Source of the DNA: an uncultured Bacteroidales bacterium
GTDB lineage: Bacteria > Bacteroidota > Bacteroidia > Bacteroidales > F082
DNA: 64,000 nt
Reading direction: 5' to 3'
Assembly (NCBI GenBank): GCA_905233685.1
Contig: CAJOEZ010000001.1
Coordinates: 1 to 64,000, forward strand
In this document: positions 33,189 through 41,364 of the stretch, piece after piece
How positions within the stretch are numbered: the first letter of the stretch is position 1
Layout of the letters: every line of letters begins with the position of its first letter
Made by a program: the position numbers and the translations under genes
Notes under the pieces: generated by a model
What the model was told of the DNA's origin: nothing
The model's database searches: none
Seen by the model: the letters and a program-made list of their open reading frames with translations, nothing else

Positions 33189-33475
33189 TCAAATAAGATG
33201 TATTTCCAAAAACTCCTTCAACACCCCCAAATACTCCGCATCCAAATTCCAATGTTGGGTGTTATCGTAGTTGCGGTTGGCAAGAGGGAAACATCCATAC
33301 GGTACAAATCATCAATCGTCAAATGCTCAATCCCTATAAAGTTATTGATTTCCAAGTTTTTGAATCCGTCCATAATGGGATATTTGAAGTTTAACTTGCA
33401 AATATACAGTTTTTCTATCAAATCAAGTCTGCTTTCCCCGTTTCCCATGAGAAAAAGTTTTTCTTTTTTGTCCAC
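33189..33475 (-). pseudogene. Frameshifted remnant of an unrecognised gene
   Basis: From 33475 one frame reads VDKKEKLFLMGNGESRLDLI and on through HLTIDDLYR to about 33297. A second frame then continues GCFPLANRNYDNTQHWNLDA and EYLGVLKEFLEIHLI to a stop at 33189. The first frame alone gives an unlikely tail (LLPTATTITPNIGIW). A one-base shift near 33297 would join them. There is no convincing ATG start, so it looks like a decayed gene end. Confidence 0.45.
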
Positions 33476-33600
33476 TACATTTTCTCTTGTAATCCATCCG
33501 TTCCAATCTCCATCCTGCTAAAAGCAACCCATTTCTTCCCCAACTCTTTCAGCGAGGCACCGATATGATACACCGTATTGTCAATGCAAAGGAAGCGGTC
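33475..33600 (-). pseudogene. Orphan C-terminal end, ORF6N/PLD-like type
   Basis: The frame reads DRFLCIDNTVYHIGASLKEL then GKKWVAFSRMEIG to a stop at 33475. DRFLCIDNTVYHIGASLKELG is, from memory, the usual C-terminal phospholipase-D-like motif (HDRFLxID) of ORF6N-domain proteins. The rest of the gene is missing and it abuts another orphan end. Confidence 0.55.
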
Positions 33601-33784
33601 AATTAAACAACAAAACGGGGTTGAGCAGCAGGGCATCCACAATGGGGTGATATACATGGCGGTCGGTTACTTCGCTGATGGTGGTTACCTTGTTGCCCGC
33701 ATCCTTTGAGGAAGTCCCGCAATGGAATATCCTTTCCGTGCCAGTGTTGTAATCAACCACAATGTAACGGTCATGATAGATGCG
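33599..33784 (-). pseudogene. Truncated copy of the ORF6N gene 3' end
   Basis: It encodes RIYHDRYIVVDYNTGTERIF, then HCGTSSKDAGNKVTTI and a terminal HPIVDALLLNPVL, nearly the same as the last ~60 residues of the protein at 35158-36204. Just upstream, at 33787-33794, is a -7 box TACTTTTG in a context like that of the intact gene. The middle of the gene has been deleted between promoter and 3' end. Confidence 0.75.
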
Positions 33785-33812
33785 GGCAAAAGTAGGAAAA
33801 AACGGGACACAT

Positions 33813-35042
33813 TCACCCTTCTTCGATAAGTTTCATTAGTGCTTCTTGGTCAGGAAGGGCTTTGCGCAAGCGCTCTGGCATGTCGGTGGCGGTCTTGTAT
33901 GTAGCCACTCCCATGGGCTTGTCGTAGTCTTGTATCATGTATTCGACATAGGTGCGGTCAGCACTTTTGCACAACACGATGCCTATGCTTGGGTTTTCGT
34001 GGGGCTTGCGTACATAATCGTCGAGAAGCCGCAAGTAACCGTTCAGTTCACCAAGGTAAATCTGCTTGAAATCGCCCGTCTTCAGTTCGATAGCCACAAG
34101 GCAGTTCAACTCACGGTTGAAGAAAAGAAGGTCGATGCGGTGGTCATGACCGGCTACGGTGATGGTATATTGGTTGTCGACAAACAAGAAATCCTTGCCA
34201 AAGCGCAGGATGAATTTCTTGATGTTGTCCACTATTTTCTGTTCCACTACAGTTTCGTTCACTTCCTCAATGTCGCGGGCGCCAAGTTCTTCAACGTTGA
34301 TGAAATCGAGCATGTATTGGTCCTTGAAGGCAAGGATGGCCCGCTTTGCGAGGTTGCCCGTGGGCAGTTTTTGCAAGAAATTGTTTGGCAGGCTGCCACG
34401 TCGGGCGAAAAGGTCTTGTTTGATGCAGTTCTTGATGCCATCGGGGGTCAGGTGTTCACGAGCGCAGAGGGTGATGTAGAAGAGGCGTTCTTCGCGCAAT
34501 TTGCACTGGGCCAAGATGTTGCAGTGGTGAGTAAACCCAATGCTGCGGAAATCATTGGCGGGAAAAGCATCAATGGTAGGAAAAACGAAAGGAAGAATGG
34601 CGATTTCGTCCATCAATGTAGCAGTGGGACAAAATTCGCCCGTTTGAATGGGCGAATTTGTAACAATATCATTATCAATACCTTTACAAATAATTTTTGA
34701 ATCGTCCGTTTGAATGGGCGAATTAGGTTGGCCGTTCAAAGGGTCAAGTTCTTTCCATTCCTCAAAAAAGCCTCGCATTCTTTTAATGTTTGTTTCCGAA
34801 TAACCCCGTAATCCGGGCAAATCGGCACGTAAAAGTCGGCTGATGGTGCCGATTGCATCGGTACCCCAATGCCCTTTGCGGCTATTTGAAGAAATGTATC
34901 GACCAATGGCAAAGTAGAGCATGAGTTGAATGTCGTTCACGCCTCGGGCTGCCTCGTATTGTGCGGCCAATATCGCCTCTTTGATGGTATTGGCCGCATG
35001 TGAATAAACGGTATTGGATAGTTGATTCATCTCATGTTCCAT
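33813..35042 (-). CDS. DUF1016 (YhcG-type) PD-(D/E)XK nuclease
   Basis: 409 aa. The N-terminal DUF1016 domain is visible as LMLYFAIGRYISSNSRKGHW and YSETNIKRMRGFFEEW. The C-terminal nuclease core has HDHRIDLLFFNRELNCLVAI followed by ELKTG, that is D...ExK, then YLGELNGYLRLLDDYVRK. Such proteins are linked with restriction islands and phage defence. Between the two domains, residues ~112-146 contain NSPIQT twice; the DNA there includes a palindrome (34632-34659) and a partial second copy. Transcribed from a box within a 36-bp repeat shared with the ORF6N gene. Confidence 0.88.
   Translation of the reverse strand: MEHEMNQLSNTVYSHAANTIKEAILAAQYEAARGVNDIQLMLYFAIGRYISSNSRKGHWGTDAIGTISRLLRADLPGLRGYSETNIKRMRGFFEEWKELDPLNGQPNSPIQTDDSKIICKGIDNDIVTNSPIQTGEFCPTATLMDEIAILPFVFPTIDAFPANDFRSIGFTHHCNILAQCKLREERLFYITLCAREHLTPDGIKNCIKQDLFARRGSLPNNFLQKLPTGNLAKRAILAFKDQYMLDFINVEELGARDIEEVNETVVEQKIVDNIKKFILRFGKDFLFVDNQYTITVAGHDHRIDLLFFNRELNCLVAIELKTGDFKQIYLGELNGYLRLLDDYVRKPHENPSIGIVLCKSADRTYVEYMIQDYDKPMGVATYKTATDMPERLRKALPDQEALMKLIEEG
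34632..34659. repeat. Palindromic element inside the DUF1016 gene
   Basis: A perfect 10-bp inverted repeat, AAATTCGCCC / GGGCGAATTT, flanks GTTTGAAT. A second partial copy (CCGTTTGAATGGGCGAATT) begins at 34706. Both are translated as NSPIQT-type peptides. Confidence 0.75.
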
Positions 35043-35095
35043 ATTGTCCTGCCCTAATCAAAAACAAAGTAACGCCTTATTTATGTAGTGCTGCA

Positions 35096-35131
35096 GCACA
35101 CGGGGTGCTGCAACGCGGCAAAGGTAGGAAA
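35096..35131. repeat. 36-bp direct repeat, copy A, with promoter box
   Basis: Identical to 36223-36258 at 35 of 36 positions. It contains, on the minus strand, the -7 box TACCTTTG (35119-35126) for the DUF1016 gene, whose ATG is 77 bp downstream. Confidence 0.85.
35119..35126 (-). promoter_or_regulatory. -7 promoter box for the DUF1016 gene
   Basis: TACCTTTG on the minus strand within the 36-bp repeat. Confidence 0.5.
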
Positions 35132-35157
35132 TTTTGGAACAACAAGGAACGGTTTTG

Positions 35158-36204
35158 TCAATTTAACGACAAAACGGGGTTGAGCAGCAGGGCATCCACA
35201 ATGGGGTGATATACTTGGCGGTCGGTTACTTCGGTGATGGTGGTTACCTTGTTGCCAGCGTCCTTTGAGGAAGCCCCGCAATGGAATATCCTTTCCATGC
35301 CACTGTTGTAATCAACCACAATGTAACGGTCGTGATAGATGCCGCAGGTCTTTCGGAAGTTCAGTTTGATGGAGGGGTATTGGTTGTGGAAGTCGTCGAA
35401 GTCGCATTGGTGCAGGCCGCGCCCGATGTTGTCGCTGAAGATGGTAATCTGCACGGAGGGGGAGGCCTCTTTAAGCAAAACGAGGGTTTTCAGCCCAATG
35501 TAGTTGTCGATGATAAAGATGCTTTTCTTGGCGGCCTTGTAGATTCCCGAATAGGCGATATTGGCTTCAACCGATTCGCCATTCAGAATCAGGTATTCGC
35601 GGCGCGTGTTGGGGTCGGTGAAATCGTGCACCACCTTGGCCAAATCCGCTTTCGTTACCATGTTGGCTTTGATTTCGGCGATGTCGGACGTGTTTTGTGT
35701 GGTTTGCACCGACAGTTGTAGCAGTTCGCTTTGGCCGATTAGGCTTCTGCTGTCGATAATGAGATCCTTCATCTCCTTGAATGCGCGGACAAGGGCTTTG
35801 CTTTGCCGCGTGGCCAATTCGCCTTTCAACACAGTCATCAGCATGTAAACGCCTTGTTCGGTGAATACGTAGGGGAGCTTTCTATTGCCTCCCCATCTTG
35901 ATGTCAATTTTTTTGATATCAAGTTTGCATCTTCAGCATTATCATTTGGTTCTGAATTTGTTACGAAAAAACTTGAAGTCAAAAATTTTGACTTCAAAAC
36001 CTGCTGATACTCTTCTTTGGTAAGTTGGAATCTGAAATCTGCATCGAATTTTTCAATATTGTTCTTTACTTGCTGGTTGAAACGGCTAGTTTGATAGCCG
36101 TAAATTTCCGCAAGGTCGGAATCAAGCATGACTTTCACGCCACGGACGGTGTAAATCAAGTCTTTGATACGGTCAGAAGATTCTATGCTTACAAGTTCTT
36201 GCAT
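35158..36204 (-). CDS. ORF6N-domain protein with PLD-like C-terminus
   Basis: 348 aa from ATG 36204 (MQELVSIESSDRIKDLIYTV). The ORF6N domain covers about residues 10-100: RGVKVMLDSDLAEIYGYQTS, FDADFRFQLTKEEY, and later LPYVFTEQGVYMLMTVL. ORF6N is a DNA-binding-type domain of phages and mobile elements. The C-terminal ~130 residues are phospholipase-D-like: KSIFIIDNYIGLKTLVLL and IYHDRYIVVDY (HxRx4D, Arg for the usual Lys), then FHCGASSKDAGNK. The longer start at 36240 overlaps the promoter. Role unknown; shed 3' ends of the same type lie at 33475-33784. Confidence 0.85.
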   Translation of the reverse strand: MQELVSIESSDRIKDLIYTVRGVKVMLDSDLAEIYGYQTSRFNQQVKNNIEKFDADFRFQLTKEEYQQVLKSKFLTSSFFVTNSEPNDNAEDANLISKKLTSRWGGNRKLPYVFTEQGVYMLMTVLKGELATRQSKALVRAFKEMKDLIIDSRSLIGQSELLQLSVQTTQNTSDIAEIKANMVTKADLAKVVHDFTDPNTRREYLILNGESVEANIAYSGIYKAAKKSIFIIDNYIGLKTLVLLKEASPSVQITIFSDNIGRGLHQCDFDDFHNQYPSIKLNFRKTCGIYHDRYIVVDYNSGMERIFHCGASSKDAGNKVTTITEVTDRQVYHPIVDALLLNPVLSLN

Positions 36205-36222
36205 GGCGATTCCAAAAAAACG

Positions 36223-36258
36223 GCACACGTGGTGCTGCAACGCGGCAAAGGTAGGAAA
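36223..36258. repeat. 36-bp direct repeat, copy B, with promoter box
   Basis: Second copy of 35096-35131. It carries the -7 box of the ORF6N gene, 41 bp upstream of ATG 36204. Confidence 0.85.
36246..36253 (-). promoter_or_regulatory. -7 promoter box for the ORF6N gene
   Basis: TACCTTTG on the minus strand within the 36-bp repeat copy B. Confidence 0.5.
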
Positions 36259-36339
36259 AAGAATGATAACTAAAGACTATAGATTTAGATTTTGCAGCAT
36301 GTTCCAAAATGGAACCAACTGAAAAAAAGCCAAATAGTG

Positions 36340-36843
36340 TTATTGACTCTTAAAAGCAATCGGTCCAAACCGCCCCACCCTCTTGCAATACGCCTCATAC
36401 TCCTCGCCAAAATCCTTACGAAGCCGCTTCTCCTCGCTGCGGACTTGCAGCAGCATGATAACGATAAATGCTACAAACACTAATAACGCCTGCCAAGTCC
36501 AGAGGCAGAGGCACTCGCCAGCGTAATAGACGAAACTCCCTGTCAGCATGGGGTTGCGGCTTAGTCGGTAAGGGCCTTCCGTCATCAGGTGCTTCGTTCT
36601 TGGTGCCACCTCATGCCCGAAGGCATCCATGGGGTTGCCGTCGCCTTTGCGCCGCATGTAAACAATGGACCACACGCTCAGCGACAACCCAAGCACGGCA
36701 AACACGATGGCCATCACCTTTCTTAAAACAGGGATAGTTTCAAAGTCAGGCATTCCCGAAACCCACCACATCAAAGTTGGGATGAGCAGCACGAACATTG
36801 TGCCGCCGAGGGCGTAACCAACTATTTCTCTTACTTTTTGCAT
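36340..36843 (-). CDS. ICMT/PEMT-like methyltransferase membrane protein
   Basis: 167 aa from ATG 36843 (MQKVREIVGYALGGTMFVLL), with four or so hydrophobic helices. GPYRLSRNPMLTGSFVYYAG near residue 95 and the C-terminal EEKRLRKDFGEEYEAYCKRV are the conserved membrane methyltransferase motifs. A second, distant relative is at 28072-28743. The substrate is unknown. It overlaps the DUF4298 gene by 13 bp, so the two are coupled. Confidence 0.85.
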   Translation of the reverse strand: MQKVREIVGYALGGTMFVLLIPTLMWWVSGMPDFETIPVLRKVMAIVFAVLGLSLSVWSIVYMRRKGDGNPMDAFGHEVAPRTKHLMTEGPYRLSRNPMLTGSFVYYAGECLCLWTWQALLVFVAFIVIMLLQVRSEEKRLRKDFGEEYEAYCKRVGRFGPIAFKSQ

Positions 36844-37112
36844 ATTGTCTCCTTCAACCGCCGATAATCCGTAAGCAAATTCCAAAGCCCGTCCTCGCTG
36901 AGCACCCCGCGCTTGAGGTCTTTCGGCAGTTTGCCGGCTTCGTCGGCTTCGAAGTCCTTGCGCCATTGGGAGGAGGTGTAATAGGCTTCCAGTTCGGCGA
37001 TGGCGGGTTGGAGGGCGGCGAAGTCCTCAAGGGCTTGGTCGAGGTGGCGGATGACCTCTTCGCTCTCGTCGAAGAGTGCTTCCATCTGTGTGATGCGTTC
37101 GATGCGGGTCAT
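36831..37112 (-). CDS. DUF4298 protein
   Basis: 93 aa, helical and acidic, matching the small DUF4298 family from its pattern: RIERITQMEALFDESEEVIR, LEAYYTSSQWRKDFEADEAG, LPKDLKRGVLSEDGLWNLL. No known function. Located in a run of co-directional genes after the MATE gene. Confidence 0.82.
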   Translation of the reverse strand: MTRIERITQMEALFDESEEVIRHLDQALEDFAALQPAIAELEAYYTSSQWRKDFEADEAGKLPKDLKRGVLSEDGLWNLLTDYRRLKETICKK

Positions 37113-37133
37113 AATCAGCGGGATTGTTTAGTT

Positions 37134-37430
37134 TTACCAAAAATAAAAGAAATCCACCACGCGGCAAAACAGCTCGCGGAACCAGCTTTGGTTCAGTTCC
37201 AAATCGACGTCCTTGGTGCGGCTGCGGAAAATGTGAAGCCAGTAAAACAGGTTGTGCGAGCGCCATTCGCGCACCTGCGACTCCAAATCACGCTGATTGA
37301 CAGCCATTTCTGGCGATGCCTGCTCGCGCAAGGCTTGCAGATAGGCGCGTATGGCGGCCTTGCTCCTAATCAGGTAGGAGTCGTAGATGTGGGTGTTGGT
37401 TGGAGTCGTTTTGGCGTTGTTGGCTTGCAT
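37134..37430 (-). CDS. Hypothetical small protein
   Basis: 98 aa. A polar N-terminus (MQANNAKTTPTNTHIYDSY) is followed by amphipathic helices and an aromatic tail (WFRELFCRVVDFFYFW). No signal peptide. Family not recognised. It starts 37 bp after the MATE stop, separated by a REP-like element, and is followed by DUF4298 after 21 bp. Confidence 0.6.
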   Translation of the reverse strand: MQANNAKTTPTNTHIYDSYLIRSKAAIRAYLQALREQASPEMAVNQRDLESQVREWRSHNLFYWLHIFRSRTKDVDLELNQSWFRELFCRVVDFFYFW

Positions 37431-37439
37431 ATTGTTATC

Positions 37440-37463
37440 GGCCCTTCGACTGGCTCAGGGACC
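37440..37463. repeat. REP-like element between MATE and hypothetical gene
   Basis: GGCCCTTCGACTGGCTCAGG plus GACC, one base different in its core from the copy at 23869. Confidence 0.7.
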
Positions 37464-37467
37464 TTGG

Positions 37468-38829
37468 TTATTCAGCGGTTTTGAACACATGGCGTTGCGA
37501 AAGCATCAGCAGGAAAGCCAGTACTGCGCCAAGCACGTCGGAAATGGTCATCGAGGCCCAAACGCCCGTCAAGCCGTTGCCGCCTGCGTTGATGAACAGC
37601 GTCGGGACGAGGTAAATCATCGGGGCGAGAAACAGCACCTGCCTCGAAAGACTGGTGACGATGGCAATCCAAGGCTTGTCGATACTCTGGAAGAAGTTGG
37701 AGTTGGTGATGGTGAAGCCGACAAGCGGGAACATCACCATCATGTAGCGCATGGCAGGCACACCGATGTCAATCAAGGCTTGCTCCGTGGTGAAGGCACG
37801 CAACAGAATATACGGAATGGTAAGCGCCAACAGGGCACCTAAGGTCCCTATGAGCACGTTCACCTTGAGGGTCAGCGTGTAGACGGATTTCAGGCGGAGC
37901 GGATGACCCGCGCCGTAGTTGTAGCCTGCGATGGGCTGCATCCCTTGGCACACGCCGAGGATGAGCATCACGCTGAGCGTGCCAAAGGTGTTGGCAATGC
38001 CGTAGGCGCCCACGGCCAAGTCGCCGCCATAACGGATGAGCTGCCGATTAAGCAAGGCCACCACGCCCGAGGCCGCCACGTTCATCAAAAACGGGCTCAT
38101 GCCGATGAGCAGGATATTGCGGAAGATGTAACCCTTTGGTTTCCATGCATGTTTGCGGAAACGGATGAAGGATTTCGGGCTCACGAAATGGCTTATGGCC
38201 ACGATGCCCGACACGGTCATGGAGATGGTGGTGGCCCAAGCCGCGCCGCCGATGCCCCAGCCCAAGACATAGATGAAGATAGCGTCCAAGATGATGTTCA
38301 AGACAGCGCCGCCCGCCAAAATCCACATGGATTTGGTGGGATAACCTGAGGCGCGAATGAGGCCGGTCAGGTTGAAGGTGACAGTAGTCATGAACATACC
38401 AGGCAGCACGATATCCATGTACTCGCGGGCGTAGGCGATGGTATCCGCTGAGGCGCCGAACATGGTCAGAATCCTGTCCATGAAAACATAGCTGCCCGTG
38501 ACGAAAAGGAAGCCGAGGATGAAGGTCAGAATCATGCTGTTGCCCAAGATTTTCTCCGCCCAGTTGATGTCTTTCTTGCCCAAAACAATCGACATTCTTG
38601 CCGAAGAACCAACGCCCACCAACGAACCAAAGGCATGGATGATGTTCATGATAGGCATGGTGATGGCCAAGCCAGCAATGGCAAGAGCGCCCACGCATTG
38701 CCCGAGAAACACACGGTCGACGATGTTATAAACCGATGCGATAATCTGGCTGACGATGCTTGGCATGGCATACATCCACAGCAGTTTGCCGATACTTTCG
38801 GTTTCCAATTCTTTGGTGCGGTCAATCAT
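37468..38829 (-). CDS. MATE family efflux transporter (second)
   Basis: 453 aa from ATG 38829 (MIDRTKELETESIGKLLWMY). About 12 hydrophobic helices and the typical YAMPSIVSQIIASVYNIVDR and GVGSSARMSIVLGKKD near residue 75. Na+ or H+ driven multidrug-type exporter; substrate not predictable. A much longer start at 39078 was rejected, since it covers the promoter region and another gene. It heads the operon with the three small genes downstream. Confidence 0.9.
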   Translation of the reverse strand: MIDRTKELETESIGKLLWMYAMPSIVSQIIASVYNIVDRVFLGQCVGALAIAGLAITMPIMNIIHAFGSLVGVGSSARMSIVLGKKDINWAEKILGNSMILTFILGFLFVTGSYVFMDRILTMFGASADTIAYAREYMDIVLPGMFMTTVTFNLTGLIRASGYPTKSMWILAGGAVLNIILDAIFIYVLGWGIGGAAWATTISMTVSGIVAISHFVSPKSFIRFRKHAWKPKGYIFRNILLIGMSPFLMNVAASGVVALLNRQLIRYGGDLAVGAYGIANTFGTLSVMLILGVCQGMQPIAGYNYGAGHPLRLKSVYTLTLKVNVLIGTLGALLALTIPYILLRAFTTEQALIDIGVPAMRYMMVMFPLVGFTITNSNFFQSIDKPWIAIVTSLSRQVLFLAPMIYLVPTLFINAGGNGLTGVWASMTISDVLGAVLAFLLMLSQRHVFKTAE

Positions 38830-38855
38830 TTCTGTCCCTTCCTTTTTTGAGGCTG

Positions 38856-38863
38856 CAAAAGTA
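38856..38863 (-). promoter_or_regulatory. -7 promoter box for the second MATE gene
   Basis: TACTTTTG on the minus strand, 26 bp upstream of ATG 38829. Confidence 0.55.
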
Positions 38864-38897
38864 GTAAAAAAGAAGGTGTCAAATCCAAACAAATCCG

Positions 38898-38905
38898 TAT
38901 TTTTG
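38898..38905 (+). promoter_or_regulatory. -7 promoter box for the LysM / SGNH / MBOAT operon
   Basis: TATTTTTG, 52 bp upstream of ATG 38957, divergent from the MATE promoter. Confidence 0.55.
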
Positions 38906-38956
38906 CCGTTTGTATGCTCCGAAGTTTGTATCGGTGTGTGCTTGGTTTGTAACACG

Positions 38957-39847
38957 ATGAAATTCAACAGAATATCTATAATAGCGTTGTTTGTTTTTTG
39001 CCTTGCGGCAAGCGGTTCGTGCGTGTCGTCGGATGCTGATATCGTCGCAAAAAAGCTGAAAACAATGGAAAAGGACATTCCATTACCCTATAACGACAAT
39101 CTGCTGAAACGCATCGACCGCTACGCCTCAAAGACCTTCTCGAACGCCTTTACAGAATATGACACCTTTGTCGAGACAGAGTTGACCAAACGCGGTATGC
39201 CGTTGGAACTGAGGTGTTTGCCTTTGGCTTTGAGCGACATGAGGACTTATTACTTGCAGGACGACCGTCGGGGCATCTGGGCTTTGCCTGTCTTGGTGGG
39301 GCTGCGTTACGGCCTCGACATCGACGAAACCGACGACGAGCGCCTCTCCATGCAAGCCTCCACTTGCGCTGCCTTGGATTACCTTTCCGACTTGCACGCG
39401 CAATACGGCGACTGGTGGTACAGCATTTTGGCTTACGCCAACAGCCCCAATTCCTTGCAGCGCGCTTTGGTCCGCAACGGCGACTCTCTCGCGGTGTGGG
39501 ATTTCTACGAACAAGACCTAATGCCCGACGTGAGCATCATCAGCGACTTCATCGCCAGCGTCTATGTTTATAACGAAGGCAAGCTGAAATTAGGAGAAGT
39601 GCTTGAGATACAACCTAATAACTCTTCTGAAAAGCCCAAACAGGAAATCGCGGCCACGGAGAAACCGAAACCTGCGCCTCAACCGGCCAAGCCTAAAGAG
39701 ACCACCATAAAATACACCGTGAAGAAAGGCGACACGTTGACCAAGATAGCGAGCAAGCACCACGTTTCGGTGGCCAACTTGAAAAAGTGGAACAAATTGA
39801 GAAGCGACATGATTCGCGAGGGACAAAAACTGATTATTAAGCAATGA
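38957..39847 (+). CDS. LysM protein with degenerate lytic-transglycosylase domain
   Basis: 296 aa from ATG 38957 with a lipoprotein-like signal (ISIIALFVFCLAASGSC). Residues ~60-190 follow the MltD/SLT pattern: TKRGMPLELRCLPLALSDM, RRGIWALPVLVGLRYGLDI, STCAALDYLSDLHAQYGDWW and ILAYANSP. The catalytic Glu of LPxxES is Leu92 here, and AYNxG is changed to AYANS. So it is probably a pseudoenzyme that binds glycan strands. A LysM domain (residues ~252-296, YTVKKGDTLTKIASKHHVS) binds peptidoglycan. It overlaps the next gene by ATGA. Confidence 0.85.
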   Translation: MKFNRISIIALFVFCLAASGSCVSSDADIVAKKLKTMEKDIPLPYNDNLLKRIDRYASKTFSNAFTEYDTFVETELTKRGMPLELRCLPLALSDMRTYYLQDDRRGIWALPVLVGLRYGLDIDETDDERLSMQASTCAALDYLSDLHAQYGDWWYSILAYANSPNSLQRALVRNGDSLAVWDFYEQDLMPDVSIISDFIASVYVYNEGKLKLGEVLEIQPNNSSEKPKQEIAATEKPKPAPQPAKPKETTIKYTVKKGDTLTKIASKHHVSVANLKKWNKLRSDMIREGQKLIIKQ

Positions 39848-41364
39848 AACCGATTAAGACCCTGATTTTCATCCTCTCTGTGATGGCTGTGCTTGGCTTG
39901 GGCTGGCTTTTCTTCCCTGCCGAAGGGATTGCTTTGGACGGGCTTACGTTGCGTTTTCCCTCGTATGCCGAAACGGAATCAGCTGAGAAAGAGGAAGATG
40001 TGGACGTGGATGCCGTCATGGACAATGTGAAGCGCAGTTTCGAGATGACCTGCTCGGAGACCATGTACGACAGCCTCGTGTTCTTCCGCGACTACCTGAA
40101 GGAAAACCCCAACCGCATCTATCTGCCCGATGACGACTACACCTTTTTCGACTCCCTATTCGCCCAATTTGAACAGGCTAAAACCGAGGGCAAAATCTAC
40201 CGCGTGATGCATTATGGCGACTCGCAAATCGAGATGGACAGAATCAGCTCCGTGTTGCGACAGAAGTTGCAGGAATTCTTTGGCGGCTCTGGCCCCAACA
40301 TGATTCCGGCAATTCAGCCGGTGGCCACGATTTCGGTCTCACAACGCGCCTCGGGACTAAAACGCTATACCGTTTACGGCGATTCCACCACGCACCGTGC
40401 CAGCCACAACCGCTATGGCGTGATGTCGCAGTTTGGGCAAGTTGCGGGAGGAGGTTCGATTTCTTTCACGCAAACGAGTCATTCTCAGGCGTTTGAGAAG
40501 GCCAAGGAAATTTCCACAGTTTCAGTGCTTTTGGGCAGAAACAGCCAAGGTTTCACGGCTTCACTGAAGTGCGACACGTTGGTTACGGAGCCGAAAGTGC
40601 TTGATGCCAATGACAGCGTTTCGCTCATTACTTGGAAGTTGCCCGTCAACGTGAAACGCGGCACACTCAGTTTCAAGGGCGATGCGGAGATTTATGCTGT
40701 TTTGCTTGACGGCGAAGCGGGTGTGGCTTTGGACAATGTGGCCCTGCGTGGCTGTTCGGGCACCATCTTCACCCGAATCAACGAGGAGGTTTTGCGCCAG
40801 TCGTTCAACCTGCTCGACACGCGTTTAATCATCCTTCAATTTGGCGGCAACCGAATGCCCGGCATCTCGGGGAGTGGAAACATCGCGTCCTACATGAAAG
40901 AGCTTGAAAAGCAGATAAATTACCTAAAACAGGTGGCTCCACAATGCACTTTCTTGTTCATCGGTCCCGCCGACATGGGCAAGAGCTACAACGGCAAAAT
41001 GGGCACCTGGAAAGGCCTGCCCGAGCTGAATGACTCGCTGCGTGCCATGTCCTTGCGCAACAATGTGGCCTATTGGGACATGTTCCACGTGATGGGCGGC
41101 GAAAGCTCAATGGCGCAGTGGGTGAAGCATAACCCTCCCCTGGCTGGCCCTGATTATGTGCACTTTACCTTCAGGGGTGCCCAAGAAATTGGTTCAGATC
41201 TGGCCAAGTCGTTTACGACCTATTACGATTTCTACAAGCTTCGCCAACATGTTCCAAATCAGGAAGTTCTCGATTTCGTGAACCGCGACAAAAGCATGGA
41301 TTCCATCACGCTGCGCTATCGCAACGTGCCGCATTATGAGCCATGGAAAGGAGGGAAACCATGA
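39844..41364 (+). CDS. SGNH/GDSL hydrolase-like protein (envelope acetyl transfer?)
   Basis: 506 aa. An N-terminal membrane anchor or signal (residues ~5-26) is followed by an acidic linker (ETESAEKEEDVDVDAVMD). The SGNH domain shows VMHYGDSQIEMDR with nucleophile Ser127, a Gly/Asn block LILQFGGNRMPG, and the catalytic pair in GPDYVHFTFRG (DxxH). It lies upstream of an MBOAT gene, as in AlgX/AlgJ and PatB-type systems where such proteins transfer or remove acetyl groups on cell-surface polymers. Coupled on both sides by ATGA overlaps. Confidence 0.82.
   Translation: MKPIKTLIFILSVMAVLGLGWLFFPAEGIALDGLTLRFPSYAETESAEKEEDVDVDAVMDNVKRSFEMTCSETMYDSLVFFRDYLKENPNRIYLPDDDYTFFDSLFAQFEQAKTEGKIYRVMHYGDSQIEMDRISSVLRQKLQEFFGGSGPNMIPAIQPVATISVSQRASGLKRYTVYGDSTTHRASHNRYGVMSQFGQVAGGGSISFTQTSHSQAFEKAKEISTVSVLLGRNSQGFTASLKCDTLVTEPKVLDANDSVSLITWKLPVNVKRGTLSFKGDAEIYAVLLDGEAGVALDNVALRGCSGTIFTRINEEVLRQSFNLLDTRLIILQFGGNRMPGISGSGNIASYMKELEKQINYLKQVAPQCTFLFIGPADMGKSYNGKMGTWKGLPELNDSLRAMSLRNNVAYWDMFHVMGGESSMAQWVKHNPPLAGPDYVHFTFRGAQEIGSDLAKSFTTYYDFYKLRQHVPNQEVLDFVNRDKSMDSITLRYRNVPHYEPWKGGKP

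Noticed and set aside
33846..34700. 284-codon plus-strand open frame
   Set aside because: Opposite the DUF1016 nuclease, which carries the D...ExK motif.
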